A DNA stretch of 43,736 nt from Rhodoferax sp. GTDB lineage: Bacteria > Pseudomonadota > Gammaproteobacteria > Burkholderiales > Burkholderiaceae_C. The stretch spans positions 1 through 43,736 of the forward strand of contig NZ_JAMPXE010000010.1 in the NCBI RefSeq assembly GCF_023701345.1, written 5' to 3'. The notes beneath the pieces are model-generated. The model was not told the origin of the DNA. It worked only from the letters and a program-made list of their open reading frames with translations, and searched no databases. Positions within the stretch are counted from its first letter, which is position 1. Every line of letters begins with the position of its first letter. This document shows positions 16,137-24,907 of the stretch, in pieces. The position numbers and the translations under genes were made by a program.

Positions 16137-17234
16137 CTAGCGCAGCGTCAAATAAGTCGCACCATTGAAAGCGGTCATCTCGCCAATATCGGCCGCATCG
16201 GCAAAACCCTGTTCCCTGAAAATCGCCAGCACCGCCGCCACCGTCTCTGGCGCGCAACTCACCAGCAGCCCGCCGCTGGTTTGCGGGTCGGTCAGCAAGG
16301 CTTGCTCGACCGCTGAAAAATCGGCGGGCAAACGCACCTCGTGGCCATAGGCCGCCCAGTTGCGGCCAGAGGCACCGGTGATGCAGCCCTGCTGCGCCAG
16401 TTCGCGCACGCCAGCCAAAAACGGCACCTTCTGCCAATCCAGTTGCAGCGTACAACCGGCGCCGCGCGCCATCTCCAGCGCATGACCGGCCAGCGCAAAG
16501 CCGGTGACATCGGTCAAGGCATGCACACCGTCAAGCGCAGCCAGCGCCGGGCCGGGTGTGTTGAGCTGGGTGGTGACACGCATCATCTCGGCGTAGCCGG
16601 CTGCATCGAGCTGGTCCTTTTTGAGTGCCGCCGACATCACGCCCACGCCCAGCGGTTTGCCCAGGATCAGGCGGTCGCCCACCCGGGCGCTGGCGTTGCG
16701 CTTGACCCGGCCCGGGTGCATCAGGCCCAGCGCCACCAAGCCATAAATCGGTTCCACCGAGTCGATGGTGTGGCCCCCGGCAATCGGGATGCCGGCGGCG
16801 CGACAGACACTGGCGCCGCCCTCCAGAATCTTGCCGATGGTTTCCACCGACAGCACGCTGATCGGCATGCCCACCAGCGCCAGCGCCATGATCGGCGTGC
16901 CGCCCATGGCATAGACGTCGCTGATGGCGTTGGTGGCGGCAATGCGGCCAAAGTCAAAGGGGTCGTCGACGATCGGCATGAAAAAGTCGGTGGTGGCAAT
17001 CAGCGCCTGCTCGTCGTTGAGCTGGTACACCGCCGCGTCGTCGGCGGTCTCGATGCCCACCAGCAACGCCTTGGGGATCGGCATGGCCGTGGTGCCCTTG
17101 AGGATGCTGGACAGCACGCCCGGGGCGATCTTGCAGCCGCAACCGCCGCCGTGCGACAGACTGGTCAGACGTGGCTCTGCGCGCACGGGAGTTGCCGCGG
17201 GGGCGGCAGAAGAGGTTTGGTTTTCAGCAGTCAT
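16137..17234 (-). CDS. selD: Selenide, water dikinase (selenophosphate synthase)
   Basis: A 365-residue enzyme making selenophosphate from selenide and ATP, the selenium donor for selenocysteine and for 2-selenouridine in tRNA. The N-terminal HGGGCGCK supplies the catalytic Cys32 and Lys35 (equivalent to C17 and K20 of E. coli); this copy uses cysteine, not selenocysteine. The glycine-rich AIRS/PurM-type signatures follow (DFFMPIVDDPFDFGRIAATN, then IAGGHTID). I chose ATG 17234; a TTG at 17270 would add 12 residues. No selA, selB or mnmH is seen in the window. A cysteine-rich CWC protein is encoded 75 bp upstream on the same strand. Confidence 0.95.
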   Translation of the reverse strand: MTAENQTSSAAPAATPVRAEPRLTSLSHGGGCGCKIAPGVLSSILKGTTAMPIPKALLVGIETADDAAVYQLNDEQALIATTDFFMPIVDDPFDFGRIAATNAISDVYAMGGTPIMALALVGMPISVLSVETIGKILEGGASVCRAAGIPIAGGHTIDSVEPIYGLVALGLMHPGRVKRNASARVGDRLILGKPLGVGVMSAALKKDQLDAAGYAEMMRVTTQLNTPGPALAALDGVHALTDVTGFALAGHALEMARGAGCTLQLDWQKVPFLAGVRELAQQGCITGASGRNWAAYGHEVRLPADFSAVEQALLTDPQTSGGLLVSCAPETVAAVLAIFREQGFADAADIGEMTAFNGATYLTLR

Positions 17235-17309
17235 GGGGCTCGCCAACGTTTGGGGTGATGGATCAATCAAAACGCCATTATCCGGCGCCAGCCCTGGCGC
17301 GCAAATCGC

Positions 17310-17525
17310 TCAGGAGTTTGCCCCTTTGGCGCAGGCGGCGCACACACACGCCTTGCCCTGCGCAGCCTCGGGAACCTGGTTGAGCAAATCCTGTGAGAAC
17401 TGCGCCTGTGTGCACCAGCAGGGTGGCTGCGGGATGCCGGTGGCGAGCTGAACTTCCATGGCGCATTGGTTGGGCTGGCCGCACAGCGGGCAGTTTTGCG
17501 GATTGAGGGCTGGGGTGGATGTCAT
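17310..17525 (-). CDS. Cysteine-rich CWC family protein
   Basis: A 71-residue soluble protein with eight cysteines, including CPLCGQPNQCAME near the N-terminus, a central CWC motif (PPCWCTQ) and CVCAAC near the end. The pattern suggests a small metal- or zinc-binding fold; the family has no established function. It lies upstream of selD on the same strand with a 75-bp gap, so cotranscription and a link with selenium or thiol chemistry are possible but not shown. ATG 17523-17525 has only a weak upstream ribosome-binding site. Confidence 0.8.
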   Translation of the reverse strand: MTSTPALNPQNCPLCGQPNQCAMEVQLATGIPQPPCWCTQAQFSQDLLNQVPEAAQGKACVCAACAKGANS

Positions 17526-17594
17526 GTTGAATACCGTTTAAATTTCAATCCATCATAAGAGCAAGCAGCTTAACGCAACCACGGCTCAAAGGCT

Positions 17595-17987
17595 TTAGTT
17601 TTTTGGCTTGGCCGTCAGCGCTATTGCCACGGCACCCAACAAGTAAAGCCCCTGGAGTTCCAACGCCCATCCGCCTGATTTTCCCAACGAGAATAATTCA
17701 CCCGAGTGAACCAGGAAGATGGCAACCACCATATTGAAGGCGATGACAAGGGCAGCCGGACCCACAAAGAACCCAGACAAGACAAACAAAGGCGCCAGCA
17801 CCTCGCCGATCAGAACGCCGTAGCCAAGAAATCCCGGCAGCCCCAAGGACGTGATCCTGCCCTGAATCCCGTCAATGCCATTTTGCAATTTTGCAATGCC
17901 GTGCAGCAGCATCAGCAGGGCGACGGACCAGCGAAGGATGTAGATGCCAGCGGTGGGGTGGTAAATTTTTTCAAGGATTTTGTTCAC
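17595..17987 (-). CDS. DoxX family membrane protein
   Basis: A 130-residue four-helix membrane protein. The DoxX signatures are RWSVALLMLLHGIAKLQNG in helix 1, LGYGVLIGEVLAPLFVLSGF, and a last helix ending IALTAKPKN. GTG 17987 is chosen because GGAA lies seven bases upstream and the length fits the family; a TTG at 18026 would add 13 residues. DoxX proteins are linked in some bacteria to thiosulfate:quinone oxidoreductase or to oxidative stress, but most are of unknown function. It is probably transcribed alone. Confidence 0.85.
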   Translation of the reverse strand: MNKILEKIYHPTAGIYILRWSVALLMLLHGIAKLQNGIDGIQGRITSLGLPGFLGYGVLIGEVLAPLFVLSGFFVGPAALVIAFNMVVAIFLVHSGELFSLGKSGGWALELQGLYLLGAVAIALTAKPKN

Positions 17988-18401
17988 GAAAGTTCCGTTG
18001 TTGAGGGGATTGAAATGCTGATGCAACGCGCTAACTGATCCTTGACCAGGATGTCAGCGTGTGCCTTTTGAACAGAATTTGCACGGTGTCGTCTTGACGG
18101 TCAGCGCGCTTGGCCTGGTTCAGCAAGTTCCGAGTCGCATGCACCAACAAAGTTCCGTGCCGCTGATGCTGACTTTTGTTGTTCGCCGGCGCTGTCGGTT
18201 ACGCATCTGCGCACCCAAGGCCGAACAATTGCAGCTTTATTTTCCGCGAGCATCCGACGGACGACAGCGAGAAGATTGAGTCTTGGCATTTTGGGTAAGG
18301 CAAATCAACTATCGTGAAATGATTGGCAGGGAGAGCGAGTTCAATTCTTGCCACAATCCGCCTGTTCACCGATGACTCCCATTTCGCCCGACCGGAGATC
18401 C
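17988..18401. other. Intergenic stretch between doxX and the racemase-like gene
   Basis: A 414-bp stretch between two divergently transcribed genes. Short frames on both strands (up to about 70 codons) lack recognisable protein motifs and ribosome-binding sites. I see no terminator, tRNA or obvious repeat. It probably contains the two promoters; part of it could be an eroded gene, but nothing identifies one. Confidence 0.5.
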
Positions 18402-19478
18402 ATGCCCATGAAAATCACCAACATCCGCACGACGCCTGTTCTTGCGCCCTTACCCCGGCCGGTGCGCACCGCTTCGGGCACCATTGACCAGTTTCCCCTG
18501 GTCTTGATTGACGTGAGCACCGACACAGGGGTGGTGGGCCGCGCCTACGCGCAGGTCTACCTGCCCGAGCTGCTGCCGGCGCTGGAGCGAACCGTGTCCA
18601 GTCTTGCGCAAATGGCCACGGGTTTGCCGCTGGCGCCCCGTGACGTTCACGCGCACCTGCTGCGCCGTTGCCGGCTGTTCGGCATGAAGGGACTGTTGGG
18701 CGTGGCGCTCGGTGGACTGGACATGGCGCTGTGGGATGCATGGGCCCGCGCACGCGGGGAGCCGCTGGCGCGCGCGCTGGGGGCCGAGCTGCGGCCACTG
18801 AGGGCCTACCACAGCGTCGGCCTGTACGACGCGAAGGAAGTCGTCGCAATCGCAGAGGAGACGCTGGCGGCGGGTTTTTCAGGTCTCAAGATCAAGGCCG
18901 GGTTTCCCACCTTCGCCGAAGACCTTGCCGCCGTCCGCGCGGCCAAGCGGGCGCTGGGCAACTCAACCGCGCTCATGATCGACTACAACCAGTCGCTCAG
19001 CCTGCCGGAGGCGATGGCGCGCTGCAAGGCCCTCGATGACGAGGGGCTGGAGTGGATCGAGGAGCCGGTGCTCGCCGACGATCTGGCGGGCTGCGCCCGC
19101 ATTGCCGAGGCACTCACCACACCGCTGCAGATCGGCGAAAACTTCCATGGGCCGTCTGAGATGCGCGCGGCAATCGCCGCGCGCGCCTCGGATCTGGTCA
19201 TGCCAGACGCGCAGTTCATCCACGGGGTGACGGGCTGGCTTGAGGCGTCGGCGCTGGCGCAGACGGCGGGGCTGCCCATGTCCTCCCACACTTTCGTTGA
19301 AGCCAGCGCGCAGTTGCTGTGCGCGACGCCCACCGCGCACTGGATCGAAGTCCTGGACGCCGCCGGCGGGCTGCGACAGGCATCCCTTCAGATCAAAGAC
19401 GGGATGTTGCTGCCCTGGGACACGCCGGGGATTGGGCTGGAGTGGCGCGAGGACATGGTCGCGCGGTACCGGCTGTGA
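18402..19478 (+). CDS. Enolase-superfamily protein with full mandelate racemase active site
   Basis: A 358-residue enzyme, essentially the length of Pseudomonas putida mandelate racemase (359). From memory of that protein, every catalytic residue is present with a constant offset of one: K163 and K165 (GLKIKAGF), metal ligands D194 (MIDYNQSL), E220 (WIEEP) and E246 (IGENF), D269 (MPDAQ), H296 (MSSHTF) and E316 (AHWIEVLD). It should therefore abstract the alpha proton of a 2-hydroxy acid via a Mg-bound enolate, either as a racemase or an acid-sugar dehydratase. ATG 18402 follows GGAG; an upstream in-frame ATG lacks such a site. No mandelate dehydrogenase or decarboxylase genes are nearby, so the physiological substrate is open. 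It converges with glcB across a shared terminator. Confidence 0.88.
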   Translation: MPMKITNIRTTPVLAPLPRPVRTASGTIDQFPLVLIDVSTDTGVVGRAYAQVYLPELLPALERTVSSLAQMATGLPLAPRDVHAHLLRRCRLFGMKGLLGVALGGLDMALWDAWARARGEPLARALGAELRPLRAYHSVGLYDAKEVVAIAEETLAAGFSGLKIKAGFPTFAEDLAAVRAAKRALGNSTALMIDYNQSLSLPEAMARCKALDDEGLEWIEEPVLADDLAGCARIAEALTTPLQIGENFHGPSEMRAAIAARASDLVMPDAQFIHGVTGWLEASALAQTAGLPMSSHTFVEASAQLLCATPTAHWIEVLDAAGGLRQASLQIKDGMLLPWDTPGIGLEWREDMVARYRL

Positions 19479-19549
19479 TTGCAAGTAGCCGACGTTTGAG
19501 CAGCGCTTCCCGGCGGCCAGCAACACCAGTCGGAAGTGGGCTCGCAGAC

Positions 19550-19578
19550 AAAAAAGGCACCCGAAGGTGCCGTTTTTT
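19550..19578. terminator. Bidirectional terminator between racemase-like gene and glcB
   Basis: A perfect stem GGCACC (19556-19561) and GGTGCC (19566-19571) with a CGAA tetraloop is preceded by six A and followed by G and six T. It works in either direction, and it lies between the convergent genes, 71 bp after one stop and 22 bp after the other. Confidence 0.93.
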
Positions 19579-19600
19579 CTGCTGTTGCTCTTGAAACAAC

Positions 19601-21841
19601 TCAAGCCGCAGCCAGCGCCTTCACCTTCAGCCGCCAGCCATGCAGCAGCGGCTCGGTGTAACCGCTGGGCTGCGCCAGGCCCTTGAACACCAGGTCACAG
19701 GCGGCCTGATACGCCATGCTGGTGCCAAAGTGGCCGGCCATCGGCTGGTAGAGCGGGTCACCGGCGTTCTGGGCGTCGACCACGGCGGCCATGCGCTCGA
19801 AGGTTTCCTTCACCTGCGCTTCGGTCACCACGCCATGGTGCAGCCAGTTGGCCATGTGCTGGCTGGAAATGCGCAGCGTGGCGCGGTCTTCCATCAGGGC
19901 GATGTTGTGAATGTCGGGCACCTTGGAGCAGCCCACGCCCTGGTCGACCCAGCGCACCACGTAGCCCAGAATACCCTGCGCGTTGTTGTCGAGCTCCTGC
20001 TGTTTCTCGGCAGCGCTCCAGTTCGGGCTGGCGGCAACGGGAATGGTCAACAGGCCGGTCAGCAGGGTCTCGCGCTGCTTGTCGGCGTTGATTTTTTCCA
20101 GCTCCTTTTGCACATCCTTCACCAGCACCTGGTGGTAGTGCAGCGCGTGCAGCGTGGCACCGGTCGGGCTCGGCACCCAGGCGGTGTTGGCGCCGGCTTT
20201 GGGGTGGCCAATTTTTTGCTCCAGCATGGCCTTCATGAGGTCGGGCATGGCCCACATGCCCTTGCCGATTTGCGCCTTGCCGCGCAGGCCGCAGCCCAGG
20301 CCCACCAGCACATTGTTGCGCTCGTAGGCGGCAATCCAGGCGCTGCTCTTCATGTCGCCCTTGCGGATCATCGGGCCGGCCTGCATGGCGCTGTGCATCT
20401 CGTCGCCGGTGCGGTCCAGGAAGCCGGTGTTGATGAACGCCACACGGCTGGCGGCGGCGGCAATGCAGGCTTTCAGGTTGACGCTGGTGCGGCGCTCTTC
20501 GTCCATGATGCCGAGTTTGACGGTGCTGTCCGGCAGGCCCAGCATGCCTTCGACGCGGCCAAACAGCTCGCTGGCAAAAGCCACTTCTGCCGGGCCGTGC
20601 ATCTTGGGTTTGACGATGTAGACCGAGCCCTTGCGCGAGTTGCGGATGGCGTCCTTTTTGGTCTTGGCGAGGTCGTGCATGGCGATTGCTGTGGTGACCA
20701 CGGCATCCAGAATGCCCTCGGGGATTTCGCGCGTGACGCCCTGCTTGTCGGTGTACAGGATGGCCGGGTTCGTCATCAGGTGGCCGACATTGCGCACAAA
20801 CATCAGCGAGCGGCCATGCAGGCGCACCGACTTTTTGCCATCCGGCGCGGTGTAGACGCGGTCGGCATTGAGGCCGCGGGTGAAGGTCTTGTCGCCCTTG
20901 GCGACTTCTTCGGTCAGCGTGCCCTGCAAAATACCAAGCCAGTTGCTGTAGGCCAGCACCTTGTCGTCGGCGTCCACGGCGGCTACCGAGTCTTCAAGGT
21001 CAAGGATAGTGGACAGGGCCGCTTCCAGTACCAGGTCGGACACGCCGGCCGGGTCTTTGGCACCGATGGGCGTGGCGCGGTTGATGATCAGGTCCAGGTG
21101 CAAGCCGTTGTGCTCAAACAGAACGCTTGAGGGCGCCTTGGCGTCGCCCTGGTAACCCACCAGCCGGTCGGCATCCGCCAGGCTGGTGTTGCTGCCGTCA
21201 GCCAGTTGGACGGCCAGTTTGCCGCCCTTGATGCGGTAGCCCACCGAGTCCACATGCGAGCCCTTGCGCAGCGGCGCGCAACGGTCGAGCACATGGCGCG
21301 CATAGGCAATCACCTTGGCGCCACGCTTGGGGTTGTAGCCGCGGCCGACTTTTTCGCAACCCTTGGCCTCGTCAATCACATCGGTGCCGTAAAGCGCGTC
21401 GTACAAGGAGCCCCAGCGCGAGTTGGCGGCGTTGAGCGCGTAACGCGCGTTCAGGATCGGCACCACCAGCTGCGGGCCGGCCTGCCTGGCCAGCTCGGCG
21501 TCCACGTTCGAGGTGGTGATGCGGGCCTTTTTGGGCTGCTCGACCAGGTAGCCAATGCGCTCCAGGAAGGCACGGTAGTTCGTCATGTCCGAGGGCTTGG
21601 AAGGATCACCTGCGGTGATGGGGCCGGGGTTGGCCTTGTGCCAGCCATCAAGCTCGGTCTGCAGGCGGTCGCGCTCGGCCAGCAGGGCGATGTTTTTCGG
21701 CGCCAGGTCGGCCACGATGGCGCCAAAACCTTTCCAGAATTTGGCGGGTGCCACGCCGGTGCCGGGCAGCACCCGGGTTTCAATGAATTGGCACAGGTTG
21801 GCCGCGATTTGCAGGCCGTTTTTGGTGATGCGTTCAGTCAT
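19601..21841 (-). CDS. glcB: Malate synthase G
   Basis: A 746-residue single-chain malate synthase of the G type, condensing glyoxylate with acetyl-CoA to malate in the cytoplasm. Diagnostic segments include [16 protein letters not shown] (arginine that binds glyoxylate), [18 protein letters not shown] (acidic Mg site), and [18 protein letters not shown] carrying the catalytic aspartate near the C-terminus. E. coli GlcB is 723 residues. ATG 21841 lies 36 bp downstream of the haloacid dehalogenase-like stop on the same strand, so the two probably form an operon; no strong ribosome-binding site is visible. The enzyme links naturally to the acetate-uptake island in the first 16 kb. Confidence 0.96.
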   Translation of the reverse strand: MTERITKNGLQIAANLCQFIETRVLPGTGVAPAKFWKGFGAIVADLAPKNIALLAERDRLQTELDGWHKANPGPITAGDPSKPSDMTNYRAFLERIGYLVEQPKKARITTSNVDAELARQAGPQLVVPILNARYALNAANSRWGSLYDALYGTDVIDEAKGCEKVGRGYNPKRGAKVIAYARHVLDRCAPLRKGSHVDSVGYRIKGGKLAVQLADGSNTSLADADRLVGYQGDAKAPSSVLFEHNGLHLDLIINRATPIGAKDPAGVSDLVLEAALSTILDLEDSVAAVDADDKVLAYSNWLGILQGTLTEEVAKGDKTFTRGLNADRVYTAPDGKKSVRLHGRSLMFVRNVGHLMTNPAILYTDKQGVTREIPEGILDAVVTTAIAMHDLAKTKKDAIRNSRKGSVYIVKPKMHGPAEVAFASELFGRVEGMLGLPDSTVKLGIMDEERRTSVNLKACIAAAASRVAFINTGFLDRTGDEMHSAMQAGPMIRKGDMKSSAWIAAYERNNVLVGLGCGLRGKAQIGKGMWAMPDLMKAMLEQKIGHPKAGANTAWVPSPTGATLHALHYHQVLVKDVQKELEKINADKQRETLLTGLLTIPVAASPNWSAAEKQQELDNNAQGILGYVVRWVDQGVGCSKVPDIHNIALMEDRATLRISSQHMANWLHHGVVTEAQVKETFERMAAVVDAQNAGDPLYQPMAGHFGTSMAYQAACDLVFKGLAQPSGYTEPLLHGWRLKVKALAAA

Positions 21842-21877
21842 GATGGAGAGGCTCAGAGTTAAAAATCAGAAAAATGA

Positions 21878-22642
21878 TCACGAGAAAAAGTCCGGCACGG
21901 CGCGCAGGTCGCTTCCGGTGCGGGTAGGCTGGATGCCCAGCTCTTCAAAAGGCAGACGGTAGCGATTGACCCACAGCGTGGTGTAGCCATACCAGGTGGC
22001 CCCCAGCGCGTCCCAGGCATTGCAACTGACGAACAGGATGTCACGCGCCTCCAGGCCGGTGGCCTGCTCGCCCAGCGCATAGGCCTCGGGGTGGGTTTTG
22101 AATTTGCGAACCGGGTCCACACTGATGATGTGGTCGAGCAAGCCGTCAAAACCTGCCGAGTGCACGGCGGCCTGCAGCATGGCGGCGTCGCCATTGCTCA
22201 AAATGCCGAGCGGAATGCCTTGCGCCTTGAGCTGTTGCAGCACAGCCAGGTTTTCCGGGAAGGCCTGCAGGTGCTGGTATTGGGCCAGCAGCATCTTGAT
22301 GGCGGGCCCGTATGCCAGCAGGAAATCGTCCTGGGTCAGCGTTTCGCCGCTGCCTGCCACTATTTTTTTGATGGCAAAGACCAGCGCCGCCCGGGTCAGC
22401 ACGCTGAAAGGCTGGTAGTGCGCACCGTGGTTGCTGGTGGCGACCAGCCGGGTGTATTCAATCTGTTTGTCGCGCCACAACACGCTCAAGGCCTGACCGT
22501 GGCCAGGAAACAATTGCTCGGCCAGTTGCGCCACGCTGTACACGTCGAACAGCGTGCCATAGGCATCAAACAGCACGGCACGCGGCGGGTTGCGGCGGGG
22601 CCCGGTGGCTTGAGCCAGCAAGGTTTGGGTTGAACTTGGCAT
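21878..22642 (-). CDS. L-2-haloacid dehalogenase-like HAD hydrolase (type II)
   Basis: A 254-residue HAD protein with the full active-site set known from L-2-haloacid dehalogenases: D26 nucleophile and T30 (FDAYGTLFD), R57 (LWRDKQIEYT), S149-N150 (ILSNGD), K182 and Y188, then S206, N208 and D211 (FVSCNAWD). The family converts L-2-haloacids to D-2-hydroxyacids, for example haloacetate to glycolate, without phosphatase activity. Family members are sometimes inactive on haloacids, so the true substrate is uncertain. It is cotranscribed, by position, with glcB 36 bp downstream, which would take up glyoxylate derived from glycolate. Confidence 0.88.
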   Translation of the reverse strand: MPSSTQTLLAQATGPRRNPPRAVLFDAYGTLFDVYSVAQLAEQLFPGHGQALSVLWRDKQIEYTRLVATSNHGAHYQPFSVLTRAALVFAIKKIVAGSGETLTQDDFLLAYGPAIKMLLAQYQHLQAFPENLAVLQQLKAQGIPLGILSNGDAAMLQAAVHSAGFDGLLDHIISVDPVRKFKTHPEAYALGEQATGLEARDILFVSCNAWDALGATWYGYTTLWVNRYRLPFEELGIQPTRTGSDLRAVPDFFS

Positions 22643-22719
22643 GCTCCGATTTTATGAATGGATGCTGTTCACAGGCCCTGAACCAGCGCGCAAGAGCTTT
22701 AACCAAAATGCAGGTAATG

Positions 22720-22754
22720 AAAAAATCCCTGGCCACGCGCAACGCATGTGGCCA
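22720..22754 (-). terminator. Probable terminator after the HExxH protein gene
   Basis: TGGCCAC (22730-22736) and GTGGCCA (22748-22754) form a 7-bp stem around an 11-base loop. On the minus strand it is followed by GGGA and then six T, a slightly displaced U-tract. It starts six bases after the stop codon of the minus-strand gene. Confidence 0.65.
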
Positions 22755-22759
22755 AGCCC

Positions 22760-23524
22760 TTATTCAACCATGACTTTTCCAGCCAGGATGGCATGCAAGT
22801 AACGACGCCCATTGTCCGGTTTAAGAAAATGCCGGTACGCCTGCACGCCGAATCGCATCGGATCAGCCATGTAGATGAGGGTACTCATCTGCCAATCGCC
22901 TTCGTAGCCGTGCCCGGGGGATTTCCTCAGAATGCGCGCCCGTACTGCCGGAGCCATGGTGGCAAACATCGTCACGTAGGCCATGTACTCTTTTGCCTGA
23001 ATGGTCGGCCTGGCAAACTTGAAGTTGCAGTCGCTGATGGCATGCGCGACTTCGTGCGCGGCGAGGCTGCGGTACAGCGCGTCCTCAATTGGAATGTGAA
23101 ACCAGTTTTTGAATTTTTTGAATTCCGAATAGGACAATAGATGCACCGCCTGGGCCCTGTCACCATGGCAGCCGTCGGGCGAATCCAGATAGAGACCGCC
23201 TGCGGTGGCCGTGCCAGCCGCGGGCAGTTGATGTGCGACCACGATCAAGACCCGATTGGCTGTATTGAAGCCCTGCGCGTTGAGAAAGTAAATGGCGTCG
23301 TTTGCCCCCTCGCATGCGAGTTTGACATCCGCCGGTTCACATGAATGAACAGGCTGGTCTTTTGTGGCGCATGTGACTTCAATCCGTGCCATCGCAGGGG
23401 TGGCGCACGAAGCAATGGTTGCTGCCCGGACGGATGATGCACTACTTGACCATAGACCGCCCCCCATGGCCACGGCCGACACGGCCCAAGCAACAGCGTC
23501 GGCCGATTGAAACCAGTGTTTCAT
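22760..23524 (-). CDS. Probable secreted HExxH protein (putative zinc metalloprotease)
   Basis: A 254-residue protein with an N-terminal hydrophobic segment (about 10-35) that looks like a signal peptide, with possible cleavage near VRAAT. The mature part has several cysteines (C40, C52, C62, C71, C119), which suits an extracytoplasmic protein. The motif HEVAH at 157-161 is followed 18 residues after the second His by E179 (AKEYMAYV), the spacing of a gluzincin zinc site with a glutamate third ligand. I do not recognise a characterised family; it may be one of the conserved DUF proteins. ATG 23524 follows AAGGGGG. It stands alone, divergent from the CoA-transferase gene. Confidence 0.75.
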   Translation of the reverse strand: MKHWFQSADAVAWAVSAVAMGGGLWSSSASSVRAATIASCATPAMARIEVTCATKDQPVHSCEPADVKLACEGANDAIYFLNAQGFNTANRVLIVVAHQLPAAGTATAGGLYLDSPDGCHGDRAQAVHLLSYSEFKKFKNWFHIPIEDALYRSLAAHEVAHAISDCNFKFARPTIQAKEYMAYVTMFATMAPAVRARILRKSPGHGYEGDWQMSTLIYMADPMRFGVQAYRHFLKPDNGRRYLHAILAGKVMVE

Positions 23525-23691
23525 ATCAAGCCCCCTTTACCCTGTTCAATCAGCGTGGTTTCACTGTGGACTTGCAGCAGAATGAGTGGTTGATAATTGT
23601 CAAGGCACTGCCCGGATTGGTCTAGTGATTTGCTTTTGTTCAGTCAGCGCAGTTTGCGAAATAATCGGCGCAATCCAGAAAGCGCACCGCC

Positions 23692-24903
23692 ATGAACCCA
23701 AGCCCAGACAACACACCCCATGCCCTGCCACTGGCCGGCCTGCGCGTGGTCGAATTCACCCACATGGTGATGGGCCCCACCTGCGGCATGGTGCTGGCCG
23801 ACATGGGCGCCGAGGTGATCAAGGTCGAACCGATCGAGGGCGACCGCACCCGGCATTTGCTCGGCGCCGGGGCCGGCTTTTTCCCGATGTTCAACCGCAA
23901 CAAGAAGAGCATCGCCATCGACCTGCACAAGCCCGAGGGCGCGGCCCTTGCGCGCCAGCTGGCGGCCAGCGCCGACGTGGTGCTGGAAAACTTCAAGCCC
24001 GACACCATGGCCAAGTACGGGCTCGACTATGCCGCGCTGTCCCGGGTCAACCCCAGGCTGATTTACGTCAGCCACAAGGGCTTTTTGCCCGGCCCTTACG
24101 AGCACCGCACCGCGCTCGACGAAGTGGTGCAGATGATGGGCGGCCTGGCCTACATGACCGGCAGGCCGGGCGACCCGCTGCGCGCCGGCACCAGCGTCAA
24201 CGACATCATGGGCGGCATGTTTGGCGCCATTGGCACCCTGGGCGCCCTGATCCAGCGCGGCATCACCGGCAAAGGCCAGGAGGTGCAAAGCGCGCTGTTC
24301 GAAAACAACGTGTTTCTGGTGGGCCAGCACATGCTGCAATACGCCATCACGGGCCAGCCCGCCGCGCCGATGCCGGCGCGCATCTCGCCCTGGGCGGTGT
24401 ACGACGTGTTCACGGTGAAAGACGGCGAGCAGATCTTTATCTCGGCGGTGAGCGACGCGCAATGGACCACCTTTTGTGACGTGTTCGGTTTTGCTGACCT
24501 GAAATCAGACCCGCGTTATGCCAGCAACAACGACCGCGTGCGCGAGCGCCCCACACTCTTGCCCGTGCTGCGCGAGCGCCTGGGCCGCCACAGCGCCACG
24601 GAGCTGGCCAATCTGATGGAGGCCAACAAGCTGCCTTATGCGCCGATCCGCAAGCCCGAGGAGCTGTTTGACGACGAACACCTGCTGGCCACCGGCGGCC
24701 TGGCCGACATCACCCTGCCCGACGGCGAGCGCGCCGGCCAGACCACCCAAGCCGCACTGTTCCCCTTCACCCTGGACGGCCAGCGCCTGGGCGTGCGCCT
24801 GAGCCCGCCGGTGCTGGGCGCGCATACCGATGAACTGTTGAGCGCATTGGGATATGGCGCAGCTAACGTCAAGGCCCTGCGCGAGGCAGGCGCGGTGGCT
24901 TGA
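23692..24903 (+). CDS. Class III (CaiB/BaiF) CoA-transferase
   Basis: A 403-residue family III CoA-transferase, which moves CoA between carboxylic acids through an acyl-aspartyl intermediate. The N-terminus LRVVEFTHMVMGPTCGMVLA and GAEVIKVEPIEGD are diagnostic; the likely nucleophile is D143 in RTALDEVVQMMGGLAYMTG. It resembles formyl-CoA, crotonobetaine and succinyl-CoA:acid transferases, and the acceptor cannot be read from the sequence. No acyl-CoA dehydrogenase or decarboxylase gene is adjacent. It converges with the amidohydrolase gene, leaving four bases between the stops. Confidence 0.9.
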   Translation: MNPSPDNTPHALPLAGLRVVEFTHMVMGPTCGMVLADMGAEVIKVEPIEGDRTRHLLGAGAGFFPMFNRNKKSIAIDLHKPEGAALARQLAASADVVLENFKPDTMAKYGLDYAALSRVNPRLIYVSHKGFLPGPYEHRTALDEVVQMMGGLAYMTGRPGDPLRAGTSVNDIMGGMFGAIGTLGALIQRGITGKGQEVQSALFENNVFLVGQHMLQYAITGQPAAPMPARISPWAVYDVFTVKDGEQIFISAVSDAQWTTFCDVFGFADLKSDPRYASNNDRVRERPTLLPVLRERLGRHSATELANLMEANKLPYAPIRKPEELFDDEHLLATGGLADITLPDGERAGQTTQAALFPFTLDGQRLGVRLSPPVLGAHTDELLSALGYGAANVKALREAGAVA

Positions 24904-24907
24904 GTTG

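Noticed and set aside
18061-18289. Short frames on both strands in the doxX-racemase gap as a possible gene
   Set aside because: No family motif, no ribosome-binding site and no conserved-looking composition.
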